Positions 46,575 through 55,924 of a stretch of DNA of 64,000 nt are shown piece by piece. Where the stretch lies: contig NZ_JAUCYU010000013.1 of NCBI RefSeq assembly GCF_030373445.1, forward strand, positions 62,001-126,000, read 5' to 3'. Source of the DNA: Roseovarius sp. (GTDB taxonomy: Bacteria; Pseudomonadota; Alphaproteobacteria; Rhodobacterales; Rhodobacteraceae). The first letter of the stretch is position 1. The number at the start of each line of letters is the position of its first letter. Made by a program: the position numbers and the translations under genes. A model generated the notes under the pieces. That model did not search any database. It worked only from the letters and a program-made list of their open reading frames with translations, and had not been told where the DNA came from.

Positions 46575-47447
46575 ATGAAGATCGGATTCATCGGACTTGG
46601 AAACATGGGCGGGCCGATGGCCGCCAACCTCTCCAAGGCCGGCCATGACGTGACCGGCTTCGACACCGCTGATGTCAGCATCGAGGGCGTCACCACCGTC
46701 GCCTCCGCCGCCGAGGCCGCCAAGGGGGCCGACGTGGTCATCACCATGCTGCCCAACGGCAAGATCCTCCGCGCCGTCGCCGAGGAAATCCACCCGGCGA
46801 TGGACAAGGGCGCCGTGCATCTCGACTGTTCCACCGTCGATGTCGACAGCGCCCGCGCCGTGGCCGAAGCCGCGCAGGCCGCCGGCCTCTCCGCGCTCGA
46901 CGCGCCGGTCTCGGGCGGCGTCGGCGGCGCCACGAACGGCACGCTGACCTTCATGGTCGGCGGCGACGAGGCGGGCTTCAACATCGCCAAGGAACTCTTT
47001 GACATCATGGGCCAAAAGGCCGTTCACTGCGGTCCCTCCGGCAACGGCCAGGCTGCCAAGATCTGCAACAACATGATCCTCGGCGCCACCATGATCGTCA
47101 CCTGCGAGGCCTTCGCGCTGGCCGACAAGCTGGGCCTCGACCGGCAGGCCATGTTCGACGTGGTCTCCACCTCCTCCGGCTACTCGTGGTCGATGAACGC
47201 CTACTGCCCCGCCCCGGGCGTCGGCCCGCAATCGCCCTCAGACAACGACTACAAGCCGGGCTTCGCCGCCGACCTGATGCTCAAGGACCTGCGCCTTGCC
47301 ATGCAGGCGGCCGAAACCGCCGATGCCGACACCACGCTCGGCAAGGCGGCGATGAAGCTCTACGAACAGTTCGTCGAGAAGGAAGACGGCGCCGGCAAGG
47401 ACTTCTCCGCCATGCTCCCCCGCCTCGAGAAGCGCGGCCACAGCTAA
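46575..47447 (+). CDS. mmsB: 3-hydroxyisobutyrate dehydrogenase
   Basis: A 290-residue NAD+-dependent enzyme that oxidises 3-hydroxyisobutyrate to methylmalonate semialdehyde. The Rossmann motif GFIGLGNMGGPMAANLSKAG, the substrate loop DCSTVDVDSARAVAEAA, the SGGVGGATNGTLTFMVGGDE segment and the catalytic lysine in GNGQAAKICNNMILG are intact. It is the third gene of the valine operon. The next enzyme, methylmalonate-semialdehyde dehydrogenase (mmsA), is not in the window. Confidence 0.95.
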   Translation: MKIGFIGLGNMGGPMAANLSKAGHDVTGFDTADVSIEGVTTVASAAEAAKGADVVITMLPNGKILRAVAEEIHPAMDKGAVHLDCSTVDVDSARAVAEAAQAAGLSALDAPVSGGVGGATNGTLTFMVGGDEAGFNIAKELFDIMGQKAVHCGPSGNGQAAKICNNMILGATMIVTCEAFALADKLGLDRQAMFDVVSTSSGYSWSMNAYCPAPGVGPQSPSDNDYKPGFAADLMLKDLRLAMQAAETADADTTLGKAAMKLYEQFVEKEDGAGKDFSAMLPRLEKRGHS

Positions 47448-47462
47448 GGCGGTTTGATCTGC

Positions 47463-47488
47463 ATCATATTCATATTTGAAAATATGAT
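47463..47488. promoter_or_regulatory. AT-rich palindrome upstream of DUF2892 gene
   Basis: ATCATATT and AATATGAT form a perfect 8-bp inverted repeat separated by 10 bases, in an AT-rich island 37 bases before the start. Similar AT-rich palindromes are bound by ArsR-type sulfur-responsive repressors (BigR/SqrR group); the link is inferred because DUF2892 proteins often accompany sulfur-transfer genes. Confidence 0.5.
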
Positions 47489-47491
47489 TAA

Positions 47492-47524
47492 GGCTGGTCC
47501 CGTCTTTCACGAAAGGGACCAGCC
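47492..47524 (+). promoter_or_regulatory. Perfect 10-bp hairpin abutting the DUF2892 start codon
   Basis: GGCTGGTCCC pairs with GGGACCAGCC (47515-47524), with 13 bases between, and the right arm ends at the base before ATG. The probable ribosome site AAAGGGA is partly inside the stem, so translation would be repressed unless the hairpin opens. Confidence 0.6.
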
Positions 47525-47722
47525 ATGTTCAAACAAAACATCGGCAATATCGAACGTATCCTCCGCGTCCTCGTCGGCGCGGCCCTGATCCTCGGCTATT
47601 TCCTCGGCGACGGCGCCTATAGCTGGCTCTACCTGCTGGGCATCATTCCGCTCGCCACGGGCGTGATCGGCTATTGTCCGCCTTACGCCTGGCTCGGCAT
47701 CAATACCTGCAAGCGCAGCTGA
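47525..47722 (+). CDS. DUF2892 membrane protein
   Basis: A 65-residue protein with two membrane helices (about 15-30, LVGAALILGYFLG, and 34-50, WLYLLGIIPLATGVIGY), ending in CPPYAWLGINTCKRS. This matches DUF2892, also found as the C-terminal part of YgaP rhodaneses, and the Cys residues agree with the family. Its function is not established. The gene is preceded by an AT-rich palindrome and a strong hairpin, so it appears tightly regulated. Confidence 0.87.
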   Translation: MFKQNIGNIERILRVLVGAALILGYFLGDGAYSWLYLLGIIPLATGVIGYCPPYAWLGINTCKRS

Positions 47723-47821
47723 GGCAGCAATCCGCGCACCCGCCCCGGCCCGCCTTGCGACGTGGCCGGGCGGCCCCATCTTGAGTGGTCCATGCCAAAG
47801 CCACGCCAAGGAGGCCACCAC

Positions 47822-48142
47822 ATGCGCAGGATACTCATCACCACCGCCATCGCCGCGGCCACACTGACGGCCCCGCTCACCGCCCATGCCGGCGCCGCAG
47901 GCTGCCCGCCGGGTCTGGCCAAGAAACAGAACGGCTGTCTGCCTCCGGGTCAGGCCAAGAAGATCTACAACAACGATCAGCGCAGATACCTCCGGAATGG
48001 CATCCTCGTCGAGTATCCGCAGCGCTACGGGCTGAACCCGGCCTACACCTATTACCGCTCCGGCGGGAACGTCTACCGGGTCGACCGCGACACCCGCGAG
48101 GTGCTCGACCTGATCGGCGCGGTCAGCCGGATCCTGAACTGA
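47822..48142 (+). CDS. Small exported protein
   Basis: A 106-residue protein with a Sec signal peptide (MRRILITTAIAAATLTAPLT, cleaved near AHA-GA). The mature protein has LAKKQNGCLPPGQAKKIYNN and then VEYPQRYGLNPAYTYYRSGG, a pattern found in short periplasmic proteins of alphaproteobacteria that are sometimes misnamed excinuclease ABC subunit A because they lie beside uvrA. Function is unknown. The start at 47822 follows AAGGAGGCCACC; the track start is upstream. Confidence 0.78.
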   Translation: MRRILITTAIAAATLTAPLTAHAGAAGCPPGLAKKQNGCLPPGQAKKIYNNDQRRYLRNGILVEYPQRYGLNPAYTYYRSGGNVYRVDRDTREVLDLIGAVSRILN

Positions 48143-48182
48143 TCCGTCGCAGGTTTGCCGGGTGGCGGACACCGCCACCCGC

Positions 48183-48221
48183 ACCGACGTAATACCGACA
48201 AAATACCGACGTGATACCGAC
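48183..48221. repeat. Four ACCGAC repeats at 11-bp spacing
   Basis: ACCGAC occurs at 48183, 48194, 48205 and 48216, the last three as ATACCGAC, exactly one helical turn apart. The array lies between the convergent small exported gene and uvrA, not upstream of either. A protein-binding array or a small tandem duplication is possible. Confidence 0.65.
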
Positions 48222-48235
48222 GTTGAAAACCGGCC

Positions 48236-51094
48236 CTATTCGGCCGCCACTTTCCGCGCCGCCAGCATCTCCTTGAGGTAGCGCCCGGTATGGCTCCGCG
48301 GCTCCTCGGCCACGGTTTCCGGCGTGCCCACGGCCACGATCTCACCGCCGCCATCCCCGCCTTCCGGCCCGATATCGATCAGCCAGTCGGCGGTCTTGAT
48401 AACGTCCAGATTGTGCTCGATCACGACAACCGTGTTGCCGGTTTCCACAAGCTGATGAAGGACTTCCAGCAGTTTCTTCACGTCCTCGAAATGCAACCCC
48501 GTGGTCGGCTCGTCGAGGATGTAAAGCGTCCGACCCGTCGAGCGTTTCGACAACTCCTTCGACAGCTTCACCCTTTGCGCCTCGCCGCCCGACAGGGTCG
48601 TCGCCTGCTGCCCGACCTTGATATAGCCAAGCCCGACCCTTGCCAGCGCGTCCATCTTTTCCCGGATCGACGGCACCGCCTTGAAGAACTCCTGCGCGTC
48701 CTCGACAGTCATCTCAAGAACGTCGGCTATGCTCTTGCCTTTCCACGTGATTTCCAGCGTCTCACGGTTGTACCGCGCGCCGTTACACGTTTCGCAGGTG
48801 ACATAGACATCGGGCAAAAAGTGCATCTCGATCTTGATCAGGCCGTCCCCCTGGCACGCCTCGCACCGCCCGCCCTTGACGTTGAACGAGAACCTGCCCG
48901 GCTTGTACCCCCGCGCCTTCGCCTCCGGCAGCCCGGCAAACCAGTCCCGGATCGGTGTGAACGCCCCGGTATACGTGGCCGGGTTACTCCGCGGAGTCCG
49001 CCCGATAGGCCGCTGGTCGATGTCGATCACCTTGTCCAGGTGCTCCAGCCCCTTGATCGTCTCGCACGGCGCCGGCGTCTGCCGCGCCCCGTTCAGCCGC
49101 ATCGATGCGGTCTTGAACAACGTCTCGATCGTCAGCGTCGACTTGCCCCCGCCGGAAACCCCGGTCACGCAGACGAACTTGCCCAGCGGAAACTCGGCAT
49201 CGACCGCCTTAAGATTGTTTCCTTCGGCCTTGATAACCTTGACGGATTTCCCGTTCCCCTTGCGCCGCTCCGCCGGGATGGAAATCTCCCTCTGCCCGGA
49301 CAAATACTGCCCGGTCACCGAGTTCGGATCGGCCGCGATCTGCTCCGGCGTGCCGTGGCTCACCACCTGCCCGCCATGCACCCCGGCCCCCGGCCCGATG
49401 TCGAAAACATAATCCGCCGTCCGGATCGCCTCCTCGTCATGCTCCACCACGATCACGGTATTGCCCTGGTCCCGGAGGTTCTGCAGCGTCTGCAACAGCC
49501 GCCCGTTATCCCGCTGGTGCAGGCCAATCGACGGCTCGTCGAGCACGTAAAGCACCCCCGTCAGCCCCGACCCGATCTGGCTCGCCAGCCTGATCCGCTG
49601 GCTTTCACCGCCAGAAAGCGTGCCCGCACTGCGCGACAGCGTCAGGTAGTCGAGCCCAACATTGTTAAGGAATCCAAGACGTTCGCGGATTTCCTTCAGG
49701 ATGGCCCGCGCAATCTCGTTTTTCTGCGAAGTCAGGCTTTCCGGCACCGTCTCGCACCATGCATAGGCCTCGCGGATCGACATCTCGACCACCTGGCCCA
49801 CGTGCAGCCCGGCAATCTTCACCGCCAGCGCCTCGTCCCGCAGGCGATAGCCGCCACAAGCCCCGCATGGCCGATTATTCTGATACCGTTCGAATTCCTC
49901 GCGGATCCACGCACTGTCCGTCTCGCGATACCGGCGCTCCATGTTGGGGATCACCCCTTCGAACACCCGGCTCACCTGGTAAACACGCCCGCCCTCGTCA
50001 TAGCGGAACTGGATCTCCTCGTCGCCCGAGCCATACAGGAAAACCTGCTGCACATGCGCATCAAGGTCCTTCCACCGCGCGTTCCGGTCGAACTCGTAAT
50101 GTTTCGCGATGGCCTCGATCGTCTGAAGGAAATAAGGGCTTTTCCCCTTCCGCCACGGTGCCAGCGCACCGTCGGCGATGCGCAACTGCTCATCCGGCAC
50201 CACCAGCCGTTCGTCGAAGAACAGCTCGGCCCCAAGGCCCCCACATTCCGGGCAGGCCCCGAAGGGCGCATTGAAGGAAAACAGCCGCGGCTCAATCTCG
50301 GGGATGGTGAACCCGCTGACCGGACAGGCAAAATTCTCGGAGAAGGTAAACCGCTCAGGATCCCCCTCCTTCGGCGCCGTTTCCAGCACGGCAATTCCGT
50401 CGGCCAGGTCCAGGGCGGTGCGGAAACTGTCGGCCAGCCGCGTGCCGATCCCGTCCTTCACCACCAGCCGGTCGACCACCACGTCGATATCGTGGCGGAA
50501 CTTCTTGTCGAGCTTGGGCGGATCGTCGAGCTCGTGAAACTCGCCATCGACCTTGACGCGCTGGAAGCCCTGCTTGCGCAACTCCAGGAATTCCTTGCGG
50601 TATTCCCCTTTCCGGTCACGCACGATCGGTGCGAGGAGATAGGCGCGCGTACCTTCTTCCATGCCCAGCACCCGGTCCACCATGTCCTGCACCTGCTGCG
50701 CCTCGATGGGCAGGCCGGTGGCGGGCGAATAGGGCGTGCCGACCCGGGCGAAGAGCAGACGCAGGTAATCGTAGATCTCGGTGACCGTGCCCACTGTCGA
50801 ACGCGGGTTCTTGCTGGTCGTCTTCTGCTCGATGGAGATCGCCGGGGAAAGACCGCTGATGTGGTCCACATCCGGCTTTTCCATCATGTCGAGGAACTGC
50901 CGCGCATAAGCCGACAGGCTTTCGACATAGCGCCGTTGCCCCTCGGCATAGATCGTGTCGAAGGCCAGAGACGATTTCCCCGACCCTGAAAGCCCGGTGA
51001 TCACCACCAGCTCGTTGCGCGGAATATCCACGTCGATGCTGCGCAGGTTATGCTCCCGCGCACCGCGCACTTCGATATGCTTGAGCTCGGCCAT
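48236..51094 (-). CDS. uvrA: Excinuclease ABC subunit A
   Basis: A 952-residue DNA-damage sensor of nucleotide excision repair, acting with UvrB and UvrC. It has two ABC ATPase units: Walker [21 protein letters not shown] and [15 protein letters not shown], and signatures [16 protein letters not shown] and [15 protein letters not shown]. Zinc-binding CxxC pairs are seen in [31 protein letters not shown] and [11 protein letters not shown]. Length is normal. A LexA (SOS) box lies 66 bases upstream. Confidence 0.98.
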   Translation of the reverse strand: MAELKHIEVRGAREHNLRSIDVDIPRNELVVITGLSGSGKSSLAFDTIYAEGQRRYVESLSAYARQFLDMMEKPDVDHISGLSPAISIEQKTTSKNPRSTVGTVTEIYDYLRLLFARVGTPYSPATGLPIEAQQVQDMVDRVLGMEEGTRAYLLAPIVRDRKGEYRKEFLELRKQGFQRVKVDGEFHELDDPPKLDKKFRHDIDVVVDRLVVKDGIGTRLADSFRTALDLADGIAVLETAPKEGDPERFTFSENFACPVSGFTIPEIEPRLFSFNAPFGACPECGGLGAELFFDERLVVPDEQLRIADGALAPWRKGKSPYFLQTIEAIAKHYEFDRNARWKDLDAHVQQVFLYGSGDEEIQFRYDEGGRVYQVSRVFEGVIPNMERRYRETDSAWIREEFERYQNNRPCGACGGYRLRDEALAVKIAGLHVGQVVEMSIREAYAWCETVPESLTSQKNEIARAILKEIRERLGFLNNVGLDYLTLSRSAGTLSGGESQRIRLASQIGSGLTGVLYVLDEPSIGLHQRDNGRLLQTLQNLRDQGNTVIVVEHDEEAIRTADYVFDIGPGAGVHGGQVVSHGTPEQIAADPNSVTGQYLSGQREISIPAERRKGNGKSVKVIKAEGNNLKAVDAEFPLGKFVCVTGVSGGGKSTLTIETLFKTASMRLNGARQTPAPCETIKGLEHLDKVIDIDQRPIGRTPRSNPATYTGAFTPIRDWFAGLPEAKARGYKPGRFSFNVKGGRCEACQGDGLIKIEMHFLPDVYVTCETCNGARYNRETLEITWKGKSIADVLEMTVEDAQEFFKAVPSIREKMDALARVGLGYIKVGQQATTLSGGEAQRVKLSKELSKRSTGRTLYILDEPTTGLHFEDVKKLLEVLHQLVETGNTVVVIEHNLDVIKTADWLIDIGPEGGDGGGEIVAVGTPETVAEEPRSHTGRYLKEMLAARKVAAE

Positions 51095-51159
51095 CCGGTC
51101 CCCCGTTCACACTGGTTAAGAGATAGTGGAGCGGTGCGGATCTTCCAAGCCCAAACTGC

Positions 51160-51174
51160 GAACATAAGGGGAAC
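51160..51174 (-). promoter_or_regulatory. LexA/SOS box of uvrA
   Basis: On the minus strand GTTC-CCCTTAT-GTTC matches the alphaproteobacterial LexA box GTTC-N7-GTTC exactly, 66 bases before the uvrA start. SOS induction of uvrA is expected. Confidence 0.85.
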
Positions 51175-51260
51175 GCCTGACAACCTCTGTCAGGACGGCG
51201 ATTATTTTCCCGCTATGCTCGAAAACCTGCCGATCTCTGGCCTGCTCCCCGCGATCCGGG

Positions 51261-52655
51261 TCAGATATGGATGACCCTGTCATAGGCATCCAGAACCGTC
51301 TCGTGCATCATTTCGCTGAGAGTCGGATGTGGGAACACGGCGTTCATCAGGTCTTCCTCGGTGGTCTCGAGCTGCCGCCCCACCACGTAGCCCTGGATCA
51401 ACTCGGTCACCTCGGCGCCCACCATGTGCGCGCCCAGAAGCTCGCCGGTCTTCTCGTCGAACACCGTCTTCATCATGCCTTCCGCCTCGCCAAGGGCGAT
51501 CGCCTTGCCGTTGCCGATAAAGGGGAAGCGGCCGACCTTGATCTTGTAGCCCTTCTCCTTGGCCTGTGCCTCGGTCATGCCGACGCTGGCGATCTGCGGG
51601 TGGCAATAGGTGCAACCGGCAATGCTGTCGGGGCGCACCGGGTGCGGGTGCCCGCCGGCGATGAGTTCGGCCACCATGACACCCTCGTGGCTGGCCTTGT
51701 GGGCGAGCCACGGCGCACCGGCAAGGTCGCCGATGGCATAAAGCCCGTCGACCCCGGTGCGGCAGTACTCGTCGACGATCACGTGGGTCCGGTCGACCTT
51801 CACGCCCAGCTCGTCCAGCCCGAGATTTTCGACGTTCCCGACGATGCCCACGGCCGAGATCACGGTGTCGAACTCGTGTTTCTCTGTCTTGCCGCCGGTC
51901 TCGATATGGGCGGTCACCTTGCCCTTGGCGCGGTCGAGTTTCTTGACCGTCGCCTTCTCCATGATCTTCATCTTCTGCTTCTGGAACGCCTTCTTGGCGA
52001 AGGCGGAAATCTCGGCATCCTCGACCGGCAGGATCCGGTCCATCACCTCGACAACTGTCGTGTCGGCGCCCAGCGTGTTGTAGAAGCTGGCAAACTCGAT
52101 GCCGATGGCGCCCGAGCCGATCACCAAAAGCTTCTTCGGCATCCGCGGAGGCAGGAGCGCGTGCTTGTAGGTCCAGACGAGATCGCCATCGGCTTCGAGC
52201 CCCGGAAGTTCCCGCGCCCGGGCGCCGGTGGCCAGCACGATCGCCTTGGACTCCAGCTCCTCGGTGCCCCTGTCGGTCTTGACCGAAACCTTGCCCTTGG
52301 CAGGTAGCGTTGCCTCGCCCATCACGGTGGTGATCTTGTTCTTCTTCATCAGGTGGCCCACGCCCGAAGCCAGCTGCTTGGCCACCCCGCGAGAGCGTTT
52401 CACCACGGCGTCGAGGTCGTAATCTATCCCGTCGGCCTTCAGTCCGAACTCTTTGGCGCGGTGCATCAGGTGGAACACTTCCGAGCTGCGCAGCATCGCC
52501 TTGGTCGGAATGCAGCCCCAGTTGAGACAGATGCCGCCCATGTGCTCGCGCTCGACAATGGCAACGTTCAGGCCAAGCTGCGCCCCGCGAATGGCGGCCA
52601 CGTAGCCCCCCGGACCTGCGCCGATAACGATCATGTCAAAGGATTTTGCCGCCAT
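51261..52655 (-). CDS. lpdA: Dihydrolipoyl dehydrogenase
   Basis: A 464-residue FAD/NAD+ oxidoreductase, the E3 component of 2-oxoacid dehydrogenase and glycine-cleavage complexes. The FAD motif MIVIGAGPGGYVAAI, the redox disulfide in GGICLNWGCIPTKAML, the NAD-binding LLVIGSGAIGIEFASFYNT and the C-terminal HPTLSEMMHETVLDAYDR are intact. It is monocistronic, away from pdh or sucAB genes, and has an AT-rich palindrome about 30 bases before its start. Confidence 0.96.
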   Translation of the reverse strand: MAAKSFDMIVIGAGPGGYVAAIRGAQLGLNVAIVEREHMGGICLNWGCIPTKAMLRSSEVFHLMHRAKEFGLKADGIDYDLDAVVKRSRGVAKQLASGVGHLMKKNKITTVMGEATLPAKGKVSVKTDRGTEELESKAIVLATGARARELPGLEADGDLVWTYKHALLPPRMPKKLLVIGSGAIGIEFASFYNTLGADTTVVEVMDRILPVEDAEISAFAKKAFQKQKMKIMEKATVKKLDRAKGKVTAHIETGGKTEKHEFDTVISAVGIVGNVENLGLDELGVKVDRTHVIVDEYCRTGVDGLYAIGDLAGAPWLAHKASHEGVMVAELIAGGHPHPVRPDSIAGCTYCHPQIASVGMTEAQAKEKGYKIKVGRFPFIGNGKAIALGEAEGMMKTVFDEKTGELLGAHMVGAEVTELIQGYVVGRQLETTEEDLMNAVFPHPTLSEMMHETVLDAYDRVIHI

Positions 52656-52686
52656 TTCCGTCTCCGTCTGGCTATGTGCCGGAATT

Positions 52687-52704
52687 TAGTTTGATATTAA
52701 ACTA
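52687..52704. promoter_or_regulatory. AT-rich palindrome upstream of lpdA
   Basis: TAGTTT-GATATT-AAACTA is a perfect 6-bp inverted repeat ending 32 bases from the lpdA start, in a locally AT-rich segment. It is a candidate operator or promoter element. Confidence 0.4.
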
Positions 52705-52803
52705 TCTGCCACTTGCATTCAACGCGCCAAACGCACCCCGCAACGCAATGTCACGGGGGGCGAACCTAAGAGGCTTACAGAGAACGATTTTCACCGCCCC
52801 AAC

Positions 52804-53388
52804 TCAGGCGGCATCGGCTTTCTGCAGCGCCTGAAGCGTCGAACCATAGCCGCCCTGCTCGACGTAATCGAGTTCCGGCTCGGTCGAATTGCGGCTCAGC
52901 GCGTCGTTGCGATAGGGGAAACGGCCGAACATGCGGATCACCTCGCGATGCGCACGGGCGTGCAGCAACGTGTCTGCGCCGCCCTTAGGCATCCGCTCCA
53001 TCACCAGGCGGATGCAGCGTTCCTGGTCGCAGAGGTTCTCGGAATGCATCAGGGGGAGATAGAAGAATTGCCGCGCCGGTTCATCGATGCGCAGATCCCA
53101 CTTCCGGTGGATCGCCGCCTTGGCCGCGGCCATCGCGTGCTTGTCGGTCGAGAAAGCCGCCGCCTCGCCCCGGAACATGTTGCGCGAGAACTGGTCCATG
53201 ACGATGATATAGGCCAGCGTGCCACTCGGGTAGGTCAGCCAGAGGCCGTAGGTGCCGTCTCTCGCCCGATCCCATGTTTGCCGGAACCTTTCGCGAACCT
53301 TCGCGTCAAGCTCGTCCGACGCCTCGTACCAGCCCTGAGGTCCGACCTCATCAAGCCAGAACTGCAAGACCTCCTCAGGGGTCGTCAT
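52804..53388 (-). CDS. DUF924 family protein
   Basis: A 194-residue protein of the DUF924 family, helical TPR-like proteins of unknown function. Typical stretches are VLQFWLDEVGPQGWYEAS, GTLAYIIVMDQFSRNMFRGE, the FYLPLMHSENLCDQERCI block and RFPYRNDALSRNSTEPE. The start follows a GAGGAGG site. It has its own promoter region after the MFS gene and precedes lpdA by 148 bases. Confidence 0.9.
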   Translation of the reverse strand: MTTPEEVLQFWLDEVGPQGWYEASDELDAKVRERFRQTWDRARDGTYGLWLTYPSGTLAYIIVMDQFSRNMFRGEAAAFSTDKHAMAAAKAAIHRKWDLRIDEPARQFFYLPLMHSENLCDQERCIRLVMERMPKGGADTLLHARAHREVIRMFGRFPYRNDALSRNSTEPELDYVEQGGYGSTLQALQKADAA

Positions 53389-53507
53389 TGGTGCCTCCTC
53401 ATTTTTCCCACACCCGATCAGGAACGATTATTCCCATATCCTTTTATTTGGACAGTAAAAATTTGTAACATCGGCAACAGTCCGTGACTGTGGATAACTC
53501 GTTAGCG

Positions 53508-54764
53508 CTATCCGGCCTCCTGCTCGTCCTGGGCTGTTTCATAGTCGTACTCGGCGGCGAAGTTCACGGCCAGCGGCGAGGCGGACATCGACACCATGGT
53601 GAAGCTGTCTGTTTCGTCCACGGACGGCGCCGCGCGCTGCGTCATCCTGTAGGCGGCGTAGCCCGTGACCGCGAAACACAGCACCGCGATCACCAGGAAG
53701 AACGCCCATGCGCCAAGCTGCCCCATCAGCCAGCCCGTCACGACCGGACCGGCAACCGCGCCCAGCCCGTTGATGAACACCATGCCGCCGGCAGCGGCGG
53801 CCATGTCCTCGTGGCTCAGGAAGTCGTTGGTATAGGCGATCAGCAGCGAGTAAAGCGGGTTCGACATGCCGCCCACCATCAGCCCCGCCAGAAGCAGCGC
53901 GGGGAAGAACGCGCCGAACAGGGCGCCCACGACGCCGCCCAGTCCACAGATGGCCGCGGCGATCAGGATCAGAAGCCGCCGGTCCATCCTGTCGGACAGC
54001 CAGCCGATCGGAAATTGCAGCACCAGGGCGCCCACGAAAAAGGCGGATACGAAGGTCGATATCTGCCCAACGGAAAGCCCCACCTCGGCGCCATAGACCG
54101 GCGCCATGCCGAACTGGGCCGAGAAGACGCCCCCCAGAAGGAACATGCCCACACAGCCCAGCGGCGAGATCTTCATGATCTGGCGCAGACTGAGGGGCTT
54201 GGCCGTATCGAAGGCCGGTGTGGGGCTGATCGACAGGAGAATGGGCGCAAAGGCCAGCGAGATCAGCACCGAGGGGATGATGAACAGCACGAATCCGCCC
54301 GGATCGGCCACCAGCATCAGCGCCTGCGCCGAGACGATGCCGACCATCTGCACGATCATGTAGAGCGACAGCGCCTTGCCCCGGTTCTCGTTGCTCGCGG
54401 CCTCATTGAGCCAGCTTTCGGCGGTCACGTACACGCCCGAGAAGCAGAACCCGATCAGGATGCGCCCGAGACCCCAAGCATAGGGGTCGGCGAAGGTCGG
54501 ATAGAGGATCATGACCGCCGAGATGAGGGAGGCCAGCGCGGCGAAGACCCGCACGTGCCCGACCCGGCGGATCATGTCGGGTGCCATGCGCGAGCCGAAC
54601 AGGAAACCGACGAAGTAGCCCGACATCACGAGGGACATTTCAAGCGTCGAGAAGCCTTCGATCTCGCCCCGGATACCGAGCAGGGTGCCCTGCATGCCGT
54701 TGCCGACCTGCAGAAGCATCATCCCAAGAAGCAGCGCCCATGCGCTGGACAAGACCGAAAACAT
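53508..54764 (-). CDS. MFS transporter
   Basis: A 418-residue inner-membrane protein with about 12 helices. The start FSVLSSAWALLLGMMLLQVG and the loop motif YFVGFLFGSRMAPDMIRRVG (motif A-like) match the major facilitator superfamily, as does the central loop before helix 7. The C-terminus is acidic (DYETAQDEQEAG). The substrate is unknown. It starts after a GGGAGGCAC site and lies beside queA in the same direction with a gap of 105 bases. Confidence 0.88.
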   Translation of the reverse strand: MFSVLSSAWALLLGMMLLQVGNGMQGTLLGIRGEIEGFSTLEMSLVMSGYFVGFLFGSRMAPDMIRRVGHVRVFAALASLISAVMILYPTFADPYAWGLGRILIGFCFSGVYVTAESWLNEAASNENRGKALSLYMIVQMVGIVSAQALMLVADPGGFVLFIIPSVLISLAFAPILLSISPTPAFDTAKPLSLRQIMKISPLGCVGMFLLGGVFSAQFGMAPVYGAEVGLSVGQISTFVSAFFVGALVLQFPIGWLSDRMDRRLLILIAAAICGLGGVVGALFGAFFPALLLAGLMVGGMSNPLYSLLIAYTNDFLSHEDMAAAAGGMVFINGLGAVAGPVVTGWLMGQLGAWAFFLVIAVLCFAVTGYAAYRMTQRAAPSVDETDSFTMVSMSASPLAVNFAAEYDYETAQDEQEAG

Positions 54765-54869
54765 GAACTGTGCCTCCCGTACAGACCCGGCAAGAGTGCC
54801 TTAGCACGACACAGGTGTCAGGGCCAAAGCCGACTCGCGCTGGTCTGCCCGCGCCGCCCTGCCAGCGTT

Positions 54870-55922
54870 TCAGCCGGGGATCAACAGCGAAGCGTCGCCA
54901 TAGGAAAAGAAACGGTACTCCTCGGCAATCGCGTGCTCATAGATCATGCGGATACGCGCCGACCCCATCAGCGCCGAGACCAGCATCATCAGGGTCGAAC
55001 GCGGCAGGTGGAAATTGGTCATCAACGCGTCGGTCACCCGGAAGGTGAAACCGGGATAGATGAAGATGTCGGTCTCGCCCCGCCACGGCGCGATCTGTCC
55101 GCTCTCCTGCGCGGCGCTCTCGATCAGCCGGAGCGCGGTGGTGCCCACCGGGATGACCCGGTGCCCAGCCGCCTTGGTCGCGGCGATCTCGGCGGCGGCC
55201 GTCTCGCTCACTTCGCCCCATTCGGCGTGCATCTTGTGGGTGGTCACGTCCTCGACCTTCACCGGAAGGAAGGTGCCCGCGCCCACGTGCAGGGTGACGT
55301 GGGTGAAGGCCACGCCCATCTTTGCAAGCGCCGCCAGCAGCGCCTCGTCGAAGTGAAGCGATGCGGTCGGTGCGGCAACGGCGCCCGCGTTACGGGCCCA
55401 GACGGTCTGGTAATCCTCGCGGTCCTGCGCGTCGGCGGTCCGGCGCGCGGCGATGTAGGGCGGCAGGGGCATGGCGCCCGCCTCGTTGAGCGCCGCGTCG
55501 AAAGCGTCGCCCTCGAGGTTGAAACGCAGCACAGCGTGGCCGTCTTCCTTCGCGACGCAGGTCGCCTCGAGCCCCGCGCCGAAGCGCACGACCTCGCCCT
55601 CTCGCAGTTTCTTCAGCGGTTTGACCATCGCCCGCCAGCCCCCGTCAGGCGCCGGGTCGAGCAGCGTCACCTCGATCCGCGCCTCCGTCTCGCCGGCCGG
55701 GCCCGTGCGGGGCCGAACGCCGGAAAGCCGCGCCGGGATCACCTTCGTGTCGTTCAACACCAGCCGGTCGCCGGGTCGCAGCCATTGGCCGAGGTCGGCC
55801 ACCGTCGCGTCGGTGATCGCGTCCCCCTCGGCCACCAGCAGGCGGGCCGAGGTCCTGGGCCGCGCGGGCCGGGTAGCGATCAGCCGGTCTGGCAGATCGA
55901 AGTCGAAATCAGAAAGCTTCAT
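54870..55922 (-). CDS. queA: S-adenosylmethionine:tRNA ribosyltransferase-isomerase
   Basis: A 350-residue enzyme that adds the cyclopentenyl ring to 7-aminomethyl-7-deazaguanine in tRNA, a late step of queuosine synthesis. Clear motifs are [31 protein letters not shown], the VALHFDE-like [18 protein letters not shown] and [20 protein letters not shown], and [19 protein letters not shown]. It lies 2 bases after the YhdP-like gene, so the two form an operon. Confidence 0.97.
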   Translation of the reverse strand: MKLSDFDFDLPDRLIATRPARPRTSARLLVAEGDAITDATVADLGQWLRPGDRLVLNDTKVIPARLSGVRPRTGPAGETEARIEVTLLDPAPDGGWRAMVKPLKKLREGEVVRFGAGLEATCVAKEDGHAVLRFNLEGDAFDAALNEAGAMPLPPYIAARRTADAQDREDYQTVWARNAGAVAAPTASLHFDEALLAALAKMGVAFTHVTLHVGAGTFLPVKVEDVTTHKMHAEWGEVSETAAAEIAATKAAGHRVIPVGTTALRLIESAAQESGQIAPWRGETDIFIYPGFTFRVTDALMTNFHLPRSTLMMLVSALMGSARIRMIYEHAIAEEYRFFSYGDASLLIPG

Positions 55923-55924
55923 TC

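Noticed and set aside
47822-48142. Annotation as excinuclease ABC subunit A
   Set aside because: The protein is a 106-residue exported protein without ATPase motifs; uvrA is the separate neighbouring gene.
48290-50989. An 899-residue plus-strand ORF
   Set aside because: It lies wholly opposite uvrA, with Arg/Pro-rich shadow composition.
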